A stretch of DNA of 35,806 nucleotides from Planctomycetota bacterium. GTDB lineage: Bacteria; Planctomycetota; J058. The notes beneath the pieces were generated by a model, which worked only from the letters and a program-made list of their open reading frames with translations, was not told the DNA's origin and searched no databases. Below are positions 7,559-16,303 of the stretch, piece after piece. The stretch is from assembly GCA_003695705.1 (NCBI GenBank), contig RFHU01000542.1:1-35806 (forward strand), written 5' to 3'. The first letter of the stretch is position 1, and each line of letters opens with the position of its first letter. Position numbers and translations under genes: made by a program.

Positions 7559-9938
7559 AGCGCAGGTCGACGCGGCGGACCTCGACGCGCACGCTCGGGC
7601 CCTCCGTCCAGGCCGTGGAAAGGAGCCGGGCCCCGGCGCGGTCGAGGACGAGGCTGTAGAAACCGAGCACTCCGTGGTGGACGTCGCGCGCGACGGCGAG
7701 CGCGCGGGGCGTTCCCTCAAGCCCCCACACCCGCAGTTCGGGGACCTTGTCCCGAGGCCCGAAGCCCTTCCGGCCCGCCGCCACGTAGAGGCGCGAACCG
7801 TCGGGCGACCAGCAAGCCGCGAGGGGACGACCGGCAAGGGAAGGTCGCGGTCGCTGCTCGTCGCCTTCGAGGGGAGCAACGAATCCGCTCTGGTAGTTCT
7901 CGACGGCGTGCGCGTCCTCCCCGCGCAGACGCTCCATGCGCTGCCAGGGCCGCTCGGGAGCCTTCCCGCCGGGGGCCGACCGAGGCGCGAACTCGAACAG
8001 CAAGACTTGATGCGTCGAGACGGTGCCGACCGCGAGCCGACGCAGGTCGGGAGAAGGCGCGAGGACGGTCGCCTCGGCTGCGAGACGGAAGAACCCGCGC
8101 CGCTCGAGGGCGCCGTCGAAGAAGTGGAGGCCGACGTTCCGGAGGAATTGCGGGTCACGCTCGTGGGCGAGGTCCGCGTGGCCGACCGAGACCACGAGCA
8201 AGTCGTCGCGCAAGAAACAGAGCGCGGGAATCCGCTGGCCCAAGAACTTCGGGCCCGGGGCGCGCAGAACGAGTTCGCCCGCCGCGGAAAGGTCGTAGAC
8301 GAACAGCGCCCCGGTGTTGAGGCCAACGGCCAGGACTCGGCCGCCTGGGCCCACGGCCAGCGCGCTGACCTCGGGCTCGACGCCTTCGTCCACCAAGGCC
8401 CCCGGGGGGAGGGAGCCCCAGGCCGGATGCGGGGGGACGGCGACCCGCTCGAGCCGAGGGACCGCCAACTCGGCCGAGCCGAGCCAGAGGGGCGGCGGCC
8501 CCGCGCGGCCGCGCGCCCCCGGCCGGAACCCCCAACCTGCCCAGAGCCGTCCTCCGCGAGCGAGGAAGCGCAGCGGACCCGAGCCGAGGGCGCCCAGGCG
8601 CTTGCCGGTGGCGAGGTCGACGATGGGACTCGCAGCAAGGGTTCGCGCTCCTCCGCAAACGACGACACGCTCTGGGGAATCCGAGAGAAGGGCCAGGCCG
8701 CTGGCGTCGGAGACTCGATCTCCCGCGGGGAAGCTGATCAATCGATGCGGGACGCGCAACCCCACCGCCAGGTAGCGTTCGCGCAGGTCGGCGCGCTCTC
8801 CAGCGAGGCCGGGGAGCCGGCCGTAGCGCCTCCACCAGGCCTCCGCGGCCGTCAGGAACTCGGCCTTGGAGAGCCCACGGAGGGCGCGGTGTTCGTCGAG
8901 GGCCTGCTTGCGGACATCGGCAGCGCGGCGGACGGCGCGGGCGGAGGCGGAAGGAGCCGTGCCTGCGGACGACGGCTCCCTACCGCCGCGGCGGCCCAGA
9001 GCGGCGAGCCCGGCCGTGGCGGCGCACAGCAGCGCGACGCCAGCGACGAGGGCCCCGCGCCAGCGGCCCCGGCGGCGGAGCGGCGGGACCGCGGCCTCCG
9101 CAGCGGTGGGCTTGCCCGCGAGCCAACGGTCGAGGTCATCGCGCAGCGCTTCCGCACTCGAATAGCGGGCCTCGGGGGCGAAGGCCATGGCGTGGACGCA
9201 GACGGCCTCCAGTCCCCGGTCGAGGTCCGGGGCGAGGTACCCCGGACGCACCGCGCCCTCGCTGCACACGGCCTTGAGCAGGGCGTGATGCTGCTTCCCC
9301 GCGTGGGGGGGGCGACCGGTGAGCCCCGCGTAGAGGATGGCCCCGAGCCCGTAGACGTCGCTGCGCGGGCCGACGCGCCCCCGTTCGCCGGCGGCTTGCT
9401 CGGGCGCCATGTAGTGGAGCGTGCCCAGGACGGCGCCGGTCTTGGTGAGCGCCTCGGCGCGCTCGTCGCGGGCTACGCCGAAGTCGAGCAGGACAGGGCT
9501 GCGGTCGCGCGCCCGCAGGATGACGTTGGAGGGCTTGAGGTCGCGATGCACGATCCCCGCCGCGTGGCAGGCCGCCACGCCGTCGGCGAGCTCGCGCACG
9601 ATGCGCGCCAACTCGCCGGGCTCGACGCCCCCGGCCCGAAAGACCTCGTCGAGGGGCTCGCCCTCCACGTATTCGGCGACGATGTAGGCACCCTCGGGCG
9701 CTCGGCCCAGGGTGTGCACGCGGATCACGCTCGGGTGCCGGACCCGGGCGAGGAGTTCGGCCTCGCGTCCGAAGCGCTGCAGGGCGATCTCCTCGCTTGC
9801 GCCGGGAAGGATGAGCTTGAGGGCCAGGGGTCGCGGGTGCTCGGCGTGCCGCGCCAGGTAGACGACCCCCATGCCGCCACGCCCGAGTTCGCGCTCCACG
9901 AGGTAGGGGCCGATCCGCCGCATGCTGTGGGCGAGCAT
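7557..9938 (-). CDS. Membrane-anchored Ser/Thr protein kinase with a propeller-like C-terminal domain
   Basis: A 793-aa protein. The kinase domain spans about 10-275: GRGGMG (19-24), Lys41, HRDLKPSN with Asp133, DFG Asp152, and GTLHYMAPEQ (172-181). One membrane helix (about 294-315) follows a basic stretch. The remaining 470 residues read like WD40/PQQ-type beta-propeller blades (for example VSALAVGPGGRVLAVGLNTGALFVYDL, and CWSPDGSRLYVAAG). This places a sensor or scaffold domain outside the membrane and the kinase inside, a common planctomycete layout. ATG 9938 has AGGAG 4 nt upstream; ATG 9923 is an alternative. It is divergent from the phosphatase gene, with 24 nt between the starts. Confidence 0.9.
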   Translation of the reverse strand: MLAHSMRRIGPYLVERELGRGGMGVVYLARHAEHPRPLALKLILPGASEEIALQRFGREAELLARVRHPSVIRVHTLGRAPEGAYIVAEYVEGEPLDEVFRAGGVEPGELARIVRELADGVAACHAAGIVHRDLKPSNVILRARDRSPVLLDFGVARDERAEALTKTGAVLGTLHYMAPEQAAGERGRVGPRSDVYGLGAILYAGLTGRPPHAGKQHHALLKAVCSEGAVRPGYLAPDLDRGLEAVCVHAMAFAPEARYSSAEALRDDLDRWLAGKPTAAEAAVPPLRRRGRWRGALVAGVALLCAATAGLAALGRRGGREPSSAGTAPSASARAVRRAADVRKQALDEHRALRGLSKAEFLTAAEAWWRRYGRLPGLAGERADLRERYLAVGLRVPHRLISFPAGDRVSDASGLALLSDSPERVVVCGGARTLAASPIVDLATGKRLGALGSGPLRFLARGGRLWAGWGFRPGARGRAGPPPLWLGSAELAVPRLERVAVPPHPAWGSLPPGALVDEGVEPEVSALAVGPGGRVLAVGLNTGALFVYDLSAAGELVLRAPGPKFLGQRIPALCFLRDDLLVVSVGHADLAHERDPQFLRNVGLHFFDGALERRGFFRLAAEATVLAPSPDLRRLAVGTVSTHQVLLFEFAPRSAPGGKAPERPWQRMERLRGEDAHAVENYQSGFVAPLEGDEQRPRPSLAGRPLAACWSPDGSRLYVAAGRKGFGPRDKVPELRVWGLEGTPRALAVARDVHHGVLGFYSLVLDRAGARLLSTAWTEGPSVRVEVRRVDLR

Positions 9939-9949
9939 AGCGCTCCTGC

Positions 9950-9955
9950 TAAGCT
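9950..9955 (+). promoter_or_regulatory. Leaderless-type extended -10 (TGC-TAAGCT) of the phosphatase gene
   Basis: TGCTAAGCT (9947-9955) ends 7 nt before ATG 9963, and there is no Shine-Dalgarno. It overlaps the Shine-Dalgarno region of the divergent kinase gene. Confidence 0.5.
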
Positions 9956-9962
9956 CGCGCTC

Positions 9963-10976
9963 ATGGAGCCAACCTACGAGCGAGAGCGCCGCGCGGCGCT
10001 GGCTGCCGTGCGCGAGGCGAGTCGGCTCTGCCGTTCGGTCCAAGGCCGCCTGACCCCCGAGCTCCGTCGGGAGAAGCCCGACGCCAGTCCGGTCACGGTC
10101 GCGGACTTCGGCGCGCAGGCCTTGGTGTGTCGGCGCCTGCGGACGGACTTCCCCGACGACCCCGTGGTCGGGGAGGAAACGGCCGAAGCGCTGCGCGTCG
10201 ACGCCGCCCTGCGCGCTCGCGTCGTAGAAGAAGTAGCGCGCGCCGTGGGTGAGCCCTTCGCGGCGTCGGAAGTCGTCTCCTGGATCGACCACGGCGCCGC
10301 GCGCGGCGCTGCGCCGCGCTACTGGACCCTCGATCCCGTCGACGGCACGAAGGGCTTCCTGCGCGGGGCCAATTACGCGGTGGCCCTGGCTCTCATCGAG
10401 GACGGCCAGGCAGTCCTCGCGGCGCTGGCCGGACCGCGACTCCCGCGCGCCCCCGACGCGGAGGAAGAAGGGGTCGTGTTCGTGGCCGTGCGAGGGCAGG
10501 GGGCCACGGCGCACGCCCTGGAGGTCACGAACGAGCGCGGGGTGGACGGAGGCGTCCGGCTCCGGGTGTCGCGCCAGGACGACCCGCACGAAGCTCGCTG
10601 GTGCGAGTCCTTGGAGGCCGAGCATCAGGCTCAGGCCTTCAGCGCAGGCGTCGCGCGAGCGATGGGCATCCGCGGCGGTCCCCGGCGCCTGGACAGCATG
10701 CTCAAGTACGCCCTGGTCGCCCGGGGCGAGGTAGAGCTCTACCTGCGGGTCCCCAGCCAGCCAGGCTACCGCGAGAAGGTGTGGGACCACGCCGCCGGCG
10801 TCTTGCTCATCGAGGAGGCCGGCGGCCGGGTCACCGACCTCGACGGCGCGCCCCTGCGCTTCGACGAGCCGCCTTGGCTGCTCGCGCGGGGAGGGGTGGT
10901 GGCCAGCAACAGCCATTGTCACGAGGCAGCGCTGGCGGCCGTGCGCGCGGTTTCGCAGGCGCCTCCCTCGGGTTGA
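9963..10976 (+). CDS. Inositol-monophosphatase superfamily, probable 3'(2'),5'-bisphosphate nucleotidase
   Basis: A 337-aa Mg-dependent phosphatase. Metal and catalytic motifs are in order: VTVADFGAQALV, VVGEETAEAL (Glu ligand), LDPVDGTKGFLRG (the DPxDGT signature) and the C-terminal VWDHAAGVLLIEEAGGRVTDLDG. The GTKGFLRG and WDHAAG forms, and the longer length compared with ordinary inositol monophosphatases (about 260 aa), favour the HAL2/CysQ-type enzyme that removes the 3'-phosphate from PAP in sulfur assimilation. Acting on other sugar phosphates remains possible. The start at 9963 is supported by the upstream TAAGCT. Confidence 0.87.
   Translation: MEPTYERERRAALAAVREASRLCRSVQGRLTPELRREKPDASPVTVADFGAQALVCRRLRTDFPDDPVVGEETAEALRVDAALRARVVEEVARAVGEPFAASEVVSWIDHGAARGAAPRYWTLDPVDGTKGFLRGANYAVALALIEDGQAVLAALAGPRLPRAPDAEEEGVVFVAVRGQGATAHALEVTNERGVDGGVRLRVSRQDDPHEARWCESLEAEHQAQAFSAGVARAMGIRGGPRRLDSMLKYALVARGEVELYLRVPSQPGYREKVWDHAAGVLLIEEAGGRVTDLDGAPLRFDEPPWLLARGGVVASNSHCHEAALAAVRAVSQAPPSG
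9971..9976 (-). promoter_or_regulatory. Candidate -10 box (TAGGTT) of the propeller kinase
   Basis: On the minus strand TAGGTT is inside the first codons of the divergent phosphatase gene. A start of transcription near 9964 would give a 25-nt leader containing AGGAG. Confidence 0.35.
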
Positions 10977-11135
10977 AGCCGGCCTTGCCCGCCGCGCGGA
11001 TTCGCTCGCCCGGCGCCTGCCCGGGAGTTCGACCGGGCCTCGCTCCGTTGGGCACACGAGGATCCAGCGCCCCGCCGAACTCCGCCGAGCCGCGTCCGCG
11101 CGAACCGCGCCTTCGCTGGGCCGTTCCCCCGCCGT

Positions 11136-12464
11136 TCAGCCGCGCTCGCCCAGGGGCAAGGGCTCGGTGCTGTCGCCGAAGCGTCGAGCCGCCACGCCGG
11201 CGCGCTGCAGCAGGGCCAGGTAGAGGTTGCAGAGCGGCGTCCCGCGAGGGAAGCGCCGGTGCACGCCGGCCGCGACGCCGGCCCCGCGACCGAGGAGGAG
11301 CACGGGAAGCTCGTGGTGGTCGTGGCGCTGGCCATCCGAGAGCCCGCTGCCGTAGAGAACCAGCGAGCGGTCGAGAAGACTCGCCTCCCCCTCGCGGGCC
11401 TCCGCGAGGAGCCTGACGAGACGCGCCAGTTTCTCGGTGTGGAAGCGGTTGATGGCCCGAAGCTTGGCGATCTTCTCCGGCTTGCCGCCGTGGTGGGAGA
11501 CCGTGTGGTGCCCCTCGCGCACGCCCACTTGCCGGTAGGTGCGGTTGCTGCCCGCGTTGGCCACCATGAAGGTCGCGACGCGGGTCAGGTCGCAGCGAAA
11601 CGCGAGGACGAGGAGGTCTTGCATGAGGTCCACGTGCTCGCCGAAGTCGGAGGGGACGCCGGGGGGGACGGTCTCGGGGACCTCCACGGCGGGGCGCCCC
11701 TCCGCGCGCTCGATGCGGGCCTCGACCTCGCGAACCGCCGTGAGGTATTCCTCGAGCTTGCGCCGGTCGTGGCGGCCCAAGCGTGCGGCGAGGCTGCGCG
11801 CGTCCTCACGCACGAGGTCGAGGATGCTCCTGCGCCGCCGCGCGCCCCGGCGCCGGGCGGCGGGCGAAAGCGTGCGGCCGGAGAAGAGCCGTTCGAAGAC
11901 GGCCCGGGGGACGACCGCCTTGGGCTGCGGAGTGGTGGGCGTCCGCCAGGAGATGGTGGAGACGTAGGCGCAGCTGTAGCCGGAGTCGCAGCGCCCGGCG
12001 GCGCGGCCGGCCTCGCAACCGACCTCGAGCGAGGGAAAGGGAGTCGCGCGGCCGAGGACGCGGGCGGCCACCTGGTCGACGGACACGCCGGCACGCAAAT
12101 TCGCCCCCGCGGTCTTCACGGGGTGCGCGCCGGTCAGGAAGGTGGCGGCGGCGCGCGCGTGGTCTCCGGGCCCGTCGCCGTGCGCCCGACCGGCCTCGAG
12201 CCCCAAGCCGCTGAACACGGAGAGGTGCTCGCGGAAGGGCGCGAGGGGTTCGAGCAAGAAGGGGAGCGGAAAGTCCGTCCCTTCCTCGCGGGGCGTCCAG
12301 TCGGGCATGTGTTTGCCGTTGGGCACGAAGATCCAAAGGAGGCGCACAGGCCCGGTGTCCTCCGCGGCGCCCGCCGAGGGGGTCATCGCCTCGAGGAGGG
12401 GAAGCGCAAGGGTCGCGCCGGCTCCGCGGAGGAAGCTGCGGCGGTCGAGACGCAGGCGCCTCAT
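11136..12464 (-). CDS. DUF1552 Tat-exported protein
   Basis: A 442-aa DUF1552 protein. The N-terminus (MRRLRLDRRSFLRGAG, then a hydrophobic stretch to about residue 30) is a twin-arginine signal, so it is exported folded. Recognisable blocks are LLWIFVPNGKHMPDW, ARAAATFLTGAHP, SVDQVAARVLG, CAYVSTISW, and a C-terminal YGSGLSDGQRHDHHELPVLLLG with clustered His/Asp. The biochemical role of the family is unknown; it nearly always accompanies the DUF1592-type gene, as here. Its ATG overlaps the stop of that gene (ATGA, 12464-12461), so translation is probably coupled. Confidence 0.92.
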   Translation of the reverse strand: MRRLRLDRRSFLRGAGATLALPLLEAMTPSAGAAEDTGPVRLLWIFVPNGKHMPDWTPREEGTDFPLPFLLEPLAPFREHLSVFSGLGLEAGRAHGDGPGDHARAAATFLTGAHPVKTAGANLRAGVSVDQVAARVLGRATPFPSLEVGCEAGRAAGRCDSGYSCAYVSTISWRTPTTPQPKAVVPRAVFERLFSGRTLSPAARRRGARRRRSILDLVREDARSLAARLGRHDRRKLEEYLTAVREVEARIERAEGRPAVEVPETVPPGVPSDFGEHVDLMQDLLVLAFRCDLTRVATFMVANAGSNRTYRQVGVREGHHTVSHHGGKPEKIAKLRAINRFHTEKLARLVRLLAEAREGEASLLDRSLVLYGSGLSDGQRHDHHELPVLLLGRGAGVAAGVHRRFPRGTPLCNLYLALLQRAGVAARRFGDSTEPLPLGERG

Positions 12465-14770
12465 CGTGCGGCTCCGCGCTTCTGAAAGGCGTCCAGGCGC
12501 ACGATGCCCTTGACGAGGTCCTGGAAACGGTAGCGGGGCGCGACGCCACGAACCAGGGCGCGGAGCGGCACCTCGTCGGCCGGGCGCAGGCCGCGCCCGA
12601 GGGCGTAAACGAAGAGCTTGGCAGCCACGCAGCGGACGAAGTCCTCGCGGCGATGCGCGAGGATGTCGTCGCGCAGCCCGGCGGCGCCCACGAAACGCCT
12701 CCCGCCGGGGAGCTCGCCCGAACGGTCGATGGGCCGCCCCGCCTCGCGGTTGCGTTGGCGCCCAATGGCGTCGAAGCCTTCGAGGGCGAGGCCGATGGGG
12801 TCCATGCGCGCGTGGCAGGCCGCGCAGTCGGGATTGCGGCGATGCGCGGCGAGGAGCTCGCGGACCGAGCGCGAGGCAGCGCCCGGCGGCGTCGCGGGGA
12901 GGGAGCCGGCGCCGGGCGGAGGGGCGCCCGGCGGGTCGTCGAGGAGCGCCTCCAAGACCCATTTGCCGCGCTTCACGGGCGAGGTGCGGGTGGCGTTGGA
13001 GGTCAGGGTGAGGATGCTCGCGTGGGTGAGGATGCCCGTGCGCCCCGGGGGGAGCAACACGCGGCGGAAGCGCTCGCCGCGAACTCCCTCGATGCCGTAG
13101 TGGCGAGCGAGTCGCTCGTTGACGAAGGTGAAGCGCGCACGGAGCAGATCGAGCACGCTGCGGTTCTCCCGCAGCACCGCCTCGAAGAAGAGCTCGCTCT
13201 CGGTGCGCATGTCGGCGCGAAGCCGTTCGGAAAAGCCGGGGAAGCGCTGCGGATCCGGGTCGGCCTCGACGAGCCGGCGCAGCTCGAGCCACTGGGACGC
13301 GAAGCCCTCCACCAGAGCGCTCGCGCGCGGGTCGTCGAGGAGGCGAACGAGTTCCTCGTCGAGCCGCGCGCGCAGCTCCCCGCGTCGGGCCAACTCGAGG
13401 AGGCGGTCGTCGGGCGTGCTCGCCCAGAGGAAGTAGGAGAGGCGCGTGGCGAGTTCCCACTCGTCGAGGAGGCGAGCGGCGGCGCCGGGGGCCGGGTCGA
13501 GTTCGACGCGGAACAGGAAGCGAGGCGAAACGAGGGCGGCCGTCACGACGGCGCGCAGGGCTTCGAGATGCCCGACCCCTCCCGCGCGGGCTTCACGGTA
13601 GAGGCCGAGGTAGCGCTCGACGTCGTCGGCGCGCGGGGGACGGCGGAACGCGCGCTCGAGAAGGGCCCGCACGGGCGGACGGGGGTTCGTCCCCGCCGGG
13701 ACCACGAAGCGCCGTTGGAAGGGAGGGAGGCGAGGAGGGTCGAGGGGCCCGACGAGCTCGACCCAGTCCACGGCAAGGTTCCGGTCGCGGTCTCCGGCGG
13801 GGTTCTTCGGGCGCCACCAGTCGTTGGTGAAGGCTACGCCGACCTCGTGCTCGCCGGCGGAGAGCGAGACCGTGCGCTCGTAGACGGCGGGCGCCGAACG
13901 CGGCGCGGGCACGTTGACCTGCGCCACGGCGCGCCCGTCCACCCAGAAGGCCATCCGGCAGGGGGCGCCCCCCGCCTGGTCTCCGCAGGCGCGCGCCCGA
14001 AAGCGGTAGCTGCCGGGGTGCTCCACGCGCACGCTCACCGTGGCCCGGCCGTTGGTGGAGAAGTTCGCCCAGCCCCCGTGGTTGCGGCCGCGCGCGGTCT
14101 TCAGCATGCGCTCCGCCTGGACGCGTCGCTCGAGCGGTCGGTAGACGAGGATGGCGGCCTCGGCCACCTCCTCGGCGGCGGCGAGGGCGCGCTCGAGGAA
14201 GAGGGGCGAGACGCTCAAGACGTCGCTCGCGGTGTCGAATCCGTAGCCGGTGGGGTCCTCGGGGAAGCGACGCGCCGGTCGGGAGGTGACGCCGAACAGG
14301 TCTCGGACCGTGTTGTCGTACTCGTAGCGGTTGAGGCGCCGGAGGGTCACTCGGCCTGGGTCGACGGGTCCTCGGGACGGGCCCGCGAGCACGGCGTCGA
14401 TCCAGGCCGCGACGGCCAACGCCTCTTCGCGCGGAGGATGGCGGCGCGCCTCCTCGGGGGGCATCGTGTCCTCGACGAGCTCGCGGCGGACCCGGCGCCA
14501 CAGGCGCGGCGAGGCGAGGACGTCGTCCTGGCCGCCTACGCCCTCGAGGACCAGGTCGCCTTCGGCTTGCTTGGCGTCGTGGCACTCGAGGCAGTAGCGG
14601 CGGAGGAAGGGCCCCACCCGTTGGGCAAAGAGGGCAGGCGCCGGCGTGCTTGCGGCACCTGGCGGGGCCCCCTTCGGGCCGGCGGGGGAACCCTCCTGCG
14701 CACGGGCGGCGAGCGCCCCCGCGACCGCGAGGAGGAAGGAGAGGCGGGAGCTGGCGCCGGCCGCACGCAT
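12461..14770 (-). CDS. Planctomycete cytochrome-type DUF1587/1592/1588/1585 protein
   Basis: A 769-aa exported protein with a signal peptide (about 1-25). A haem c motif CLECH (60-64) lies in the planctomycete cytochrome C region (RYCLECHDAKQAEGDLVLEG), then DUF1587 (about 124-190, RVTLRRLNRYEYDNTVRDLFG). A carbohydrate-binding-module-like beta segment follows (about 225-340, YRFRARACGDQAGG ... AVDWVELVGP), then DUF1592 (about 395-520, SPRFLFRVE, RLSYFLWASTPDD), DUF1588 (about 530-640, FVNERLARHYGI, GILTHASILTLTSNATRTSPVKRG) with a second CxxCH in DCAACHARMDPIGLALEGFD, and DUF1585 at the end. Electron transfer or polysaccharide-linked oxidation at the cell surface has been suggested for the family, but function is not established. 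The start follows TAGGCT by 7 nt. The stop overlaps the DUF1552 start. Confidence 0.9.
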   Translation of the reverse strand: MRAAGASSRLSFLLAVAGALAARAQEGSPAGPKGAPPGAASTPAPALFAQRVGPFLRRYCLECHDAKQAEGDLVLEGVGGQDDVLASPRLWRRVRRELVEDTMPPEEARRHPPREEALAVAAWIDAVLAGPSRGPVDPGRVTLRRLNRYEYDNTVRDLFGVTSRPARRFPEDPTGYGFDTASDVLSVSPLFLERALAAAEEVAEAAILVYRPLERRVQAERMLKTARGRNHGGWANFSTNGRATVSVRVEHPGSYRFRARACGDQAGGAPCRMAFWVDGRAVAQVNVPAPRSAPAVYERTVSLSAGEHEVGVAFTNDWWRPKNPAGDRDRNLAVDWVELVGPLDPPRLPPFQRRFVVPAGTNPRPPVRALLERAFRRPPRADDVERYLGLYREARAGGVGHLEALRAVVTAALVSPRFLFRVELDPAPGAAARLLDEWELATRLSYFLWASTPDDRLLELARRGELRARLDEELVRLLDDPRASALVEGFASQWLELRRLVEADPDPQRFPGFSERLRADMRTESELFFEAVLRENRSVLDLLRARFTFVNERLARHYGIEGVRGERFRRVLLPPGRTGILTHASILTLTSNATRTSPVKRGKWVLEALLDDPPGAPPPGAGSLPATPPGAASRSVRELLAAHRRNPDCAACHARMDPIGLALEGFDAIGRQRNREAGRPIDRSGELPGGRRFVGAAGLRDDILAHRREDFVRCVAAKLFVYALGRGLRPADEVPLRALVRGVAPRYRFQDLVKGIVRLDAFQKRGAAR

Positions 14771-14777
14771 GAGTTCC

Positions 14778-14786
14778 AGCCTAGCA
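14778..14786 (-). promoter_or_regulatory. Leaderless-type extended -10 (TGC-TAGGCT) of the DUF1592 gene
   Basis: On the minus strand TGCTAGGCT is followed by 7 nt and then ATG 14770. No real Shine-Dalgarno lies between. It would drive the DUF1592-DUF1552 pair. Confidence 0.5.
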
Positions 14787-14828
14787 ACCAGGCTCGGCGC
14801 GGACGACCGGCGGCCGGCGGCGGGAGGG

Positions 14829-16235
14829 TCAGGCGACGGGGTCTTCGCCGCGCGGCACGTCGCCCTGCGCCGGCACAATGCGCGGGAGCCCGGGGTCGAC
14901 GTGGCGCTCGACCAGACCCCACACCCGCGCGACGAGGTGGGCGCGCTCGGCGCGCAAGCGTTCGACCTCACGCCGGAGGAGGATGAGGTGCAAGAGAACC
15001 CACACGCTGCGGCGGAGGGCGGCCTGCCGATGGAGCACGCGGATGGTCGCCCAACCGCTGAGGGGCAAGAGTAGGGCGCCGCCGGCCGCGGCCAGCGCGG
15101 GCCGCGGTCCGGGCCAACGAGCCCAGAGGCCGGCGACGATGGCCGCGTAGGCGAAGGGAACGCAGAGGGTCGTGACCATGAGCTTGGTCGTGGCCCGGAC
15201 GTCGCGCCGGCGGGTGAGCCCGTCGCCCGCGACCACCGCGGCGGCGAGCAGCGGGCCGTGGATGACGAGTCCCGGGACGGTGAGCGGAGCGAAGACGAAG
15301 AGGAGGGCCAGGTGGGCGGCGACGCGGGCGAGCACGTCGCGGGTCCGCAGGGGCCGCTCGAGGTCCGCGTCGCGCAGGCCGAGGGCGCGCAGGTCGCCCG
15401 CGTAGTGAGCGACGGCGCGGTAGGTGGCTTCGACTTCCGCATCGCGCTCGCGCAGTCGCTCGATGCCGTCGAGGAAGCGGCGAGTGAGCTCCGCTCGGGC
15501 AGCGAGGGGGAAGTCCGCCGGAGCGCGCGATGCGTAGAGCCGTCGCACGGTGTCGGCGACCCGCAGGGTCTCGAAGTCGGGCGCGGTCACGACGAGGGCC
15601 CGCAGGCTGGCCTCGATGTCTGCGGTCAAGGCGCGGACGGCAGCCCCCTCGTCCTCGCGCCAAGCGGCGAGGCGCGCCGCGTCGATCGTGAGGGGAGGAC
15701 CGAACTGCACCAGCACACGGCTGCGCATGCGGGTGCGGCGGAAGTAGGTCAGGCCGCAGGGGACGATGCGGATGGGGGCGGGCCCCAGGGACTCGGTGGC
15801 GGCGCCGAAGGCGATGCGCGCGGCGCCGGTCTTGAGGGGCGCGAGGTCGCTCTCGGCGTGGCTGATGCCCTCGGGGAAGATCCCGCAGGCTCCTCCCCGG
15901 CGGAGGAGCTCGTAGAGGGCCGCGAAGGCGGCGCGGTTGTCGAGAGGGCCGCCCGGGTGATCCTGACGGCGCCGGACGGGTACCGCGCCCAGGGTGTCGA
16001 GGAGAAGGCGCAGCGGCGGCCAGCGGAAGAGCGTGTCCTTGGCGAGGAAGTGCAATCGCCGGCCGCAGCTGAGGGTGATGACCACGGGGTCGAGGAGCGA
16101 GTTGGGGTGGTTGCCGACGAAGATGACCGGCCCCTCGGTGGGGATGTTCTCGCGCCCGACCACCTCGCGGGTGCGGAAGAACACGGCGAGGACCACGCGC
16201 AGGAAGCAGACGAAGGGCCAATAGAGGGCGCGCAC
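14829..16235 (-). CDS. Lysophospholipid/glycerol-phosphate acyltransferase (PlsC-like)
   Basis: A 468-aa membrane enzyme that transfers an acyl chain to a (lyso)phospholipid precursor. Motif I is NHPNSLLDP (H43, D49), with five residues between His and Asp rather than the usual four. Motif III is GIFPEGISH (FPEG 120-123). An N-terminal hydrophobic segment and a C-terminal half with three or four membrane segments (about 290-400) make it much longer than ordinary PlsC (about 240 aa). It resembles the longer Gat1/Gpt2-type branch. The start is GTG 16235, which lies 6 nt after TACGAT. The nearby ATG 16243 is in a different frame and gives no homology. Confidence 0.87.
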   Translation of the reverse strand: MRALYWPFVCFLRVVLAVFFRTREVVGRENIPTEGPVIFVGNHPNSLLDPVVITLSCGRRLHFLAKDTLFRWPPLRLLLDTLGAVPVRRRQDHPGGPLDNRAAFAALYELLRRGGACGIFPEGISHAESDLAPLKTGAARIAFGAATESLGPAPIRIVPCGLTYFRRTRMRSRVLVQFGPPLTIDAARLAAWREDEGAAVRALTADIEASLRALVVTAPDFETLRVADTVRRLYASRAPADFPLAARAELTRRFLDGIERLRERDAEVEATYRAVAHYAGDLRALGLRDADLERPLRTRDVLARVAAHLALLFVFAPLTVPGLVIHGPLLAAAVVAGDGLTRRRDVRATTKLMVTTLCVPFAYAAIVAGLWARWPGPRPALAAAGGALLLPLSGWATIRVLHRQAALRRSVWVLLHLILLRREVERLRAERAHLVARVWGLVERHVDPGLPRIVPAQGDVPRGEDPVA

Positions 16236-16241
16236 GGGCGC

Positions 16242-16247
16242 ATCGTA
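16242..16247 (-). promoter_or_regulatory. Leaderless-type -10 (TACGAT) of the acyltransferase gene
   Basis: On the minus strand TACGAT is followed by 6 nt and then GTG 16235. There is no Shine-Dalgarno. The spacing equals that of the TetR gene, which also starts with GTG. Confidence 0.5.
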
Positions 16248-16303
16248 CTCGCCTGCGCAGCGCGCGGCGACGTCTTGGCGCCGCCGCCGCGACCCGCGAG
16301 GGC

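Noticed and set aside
15749-16243. ATG 16243 as start of the acyltransferase
   Set aside because: This ATG is out of frame with the conserved NHPN and FPEG motifs; GTG 16235 is in frame and follows TACGAT at the usual distance.
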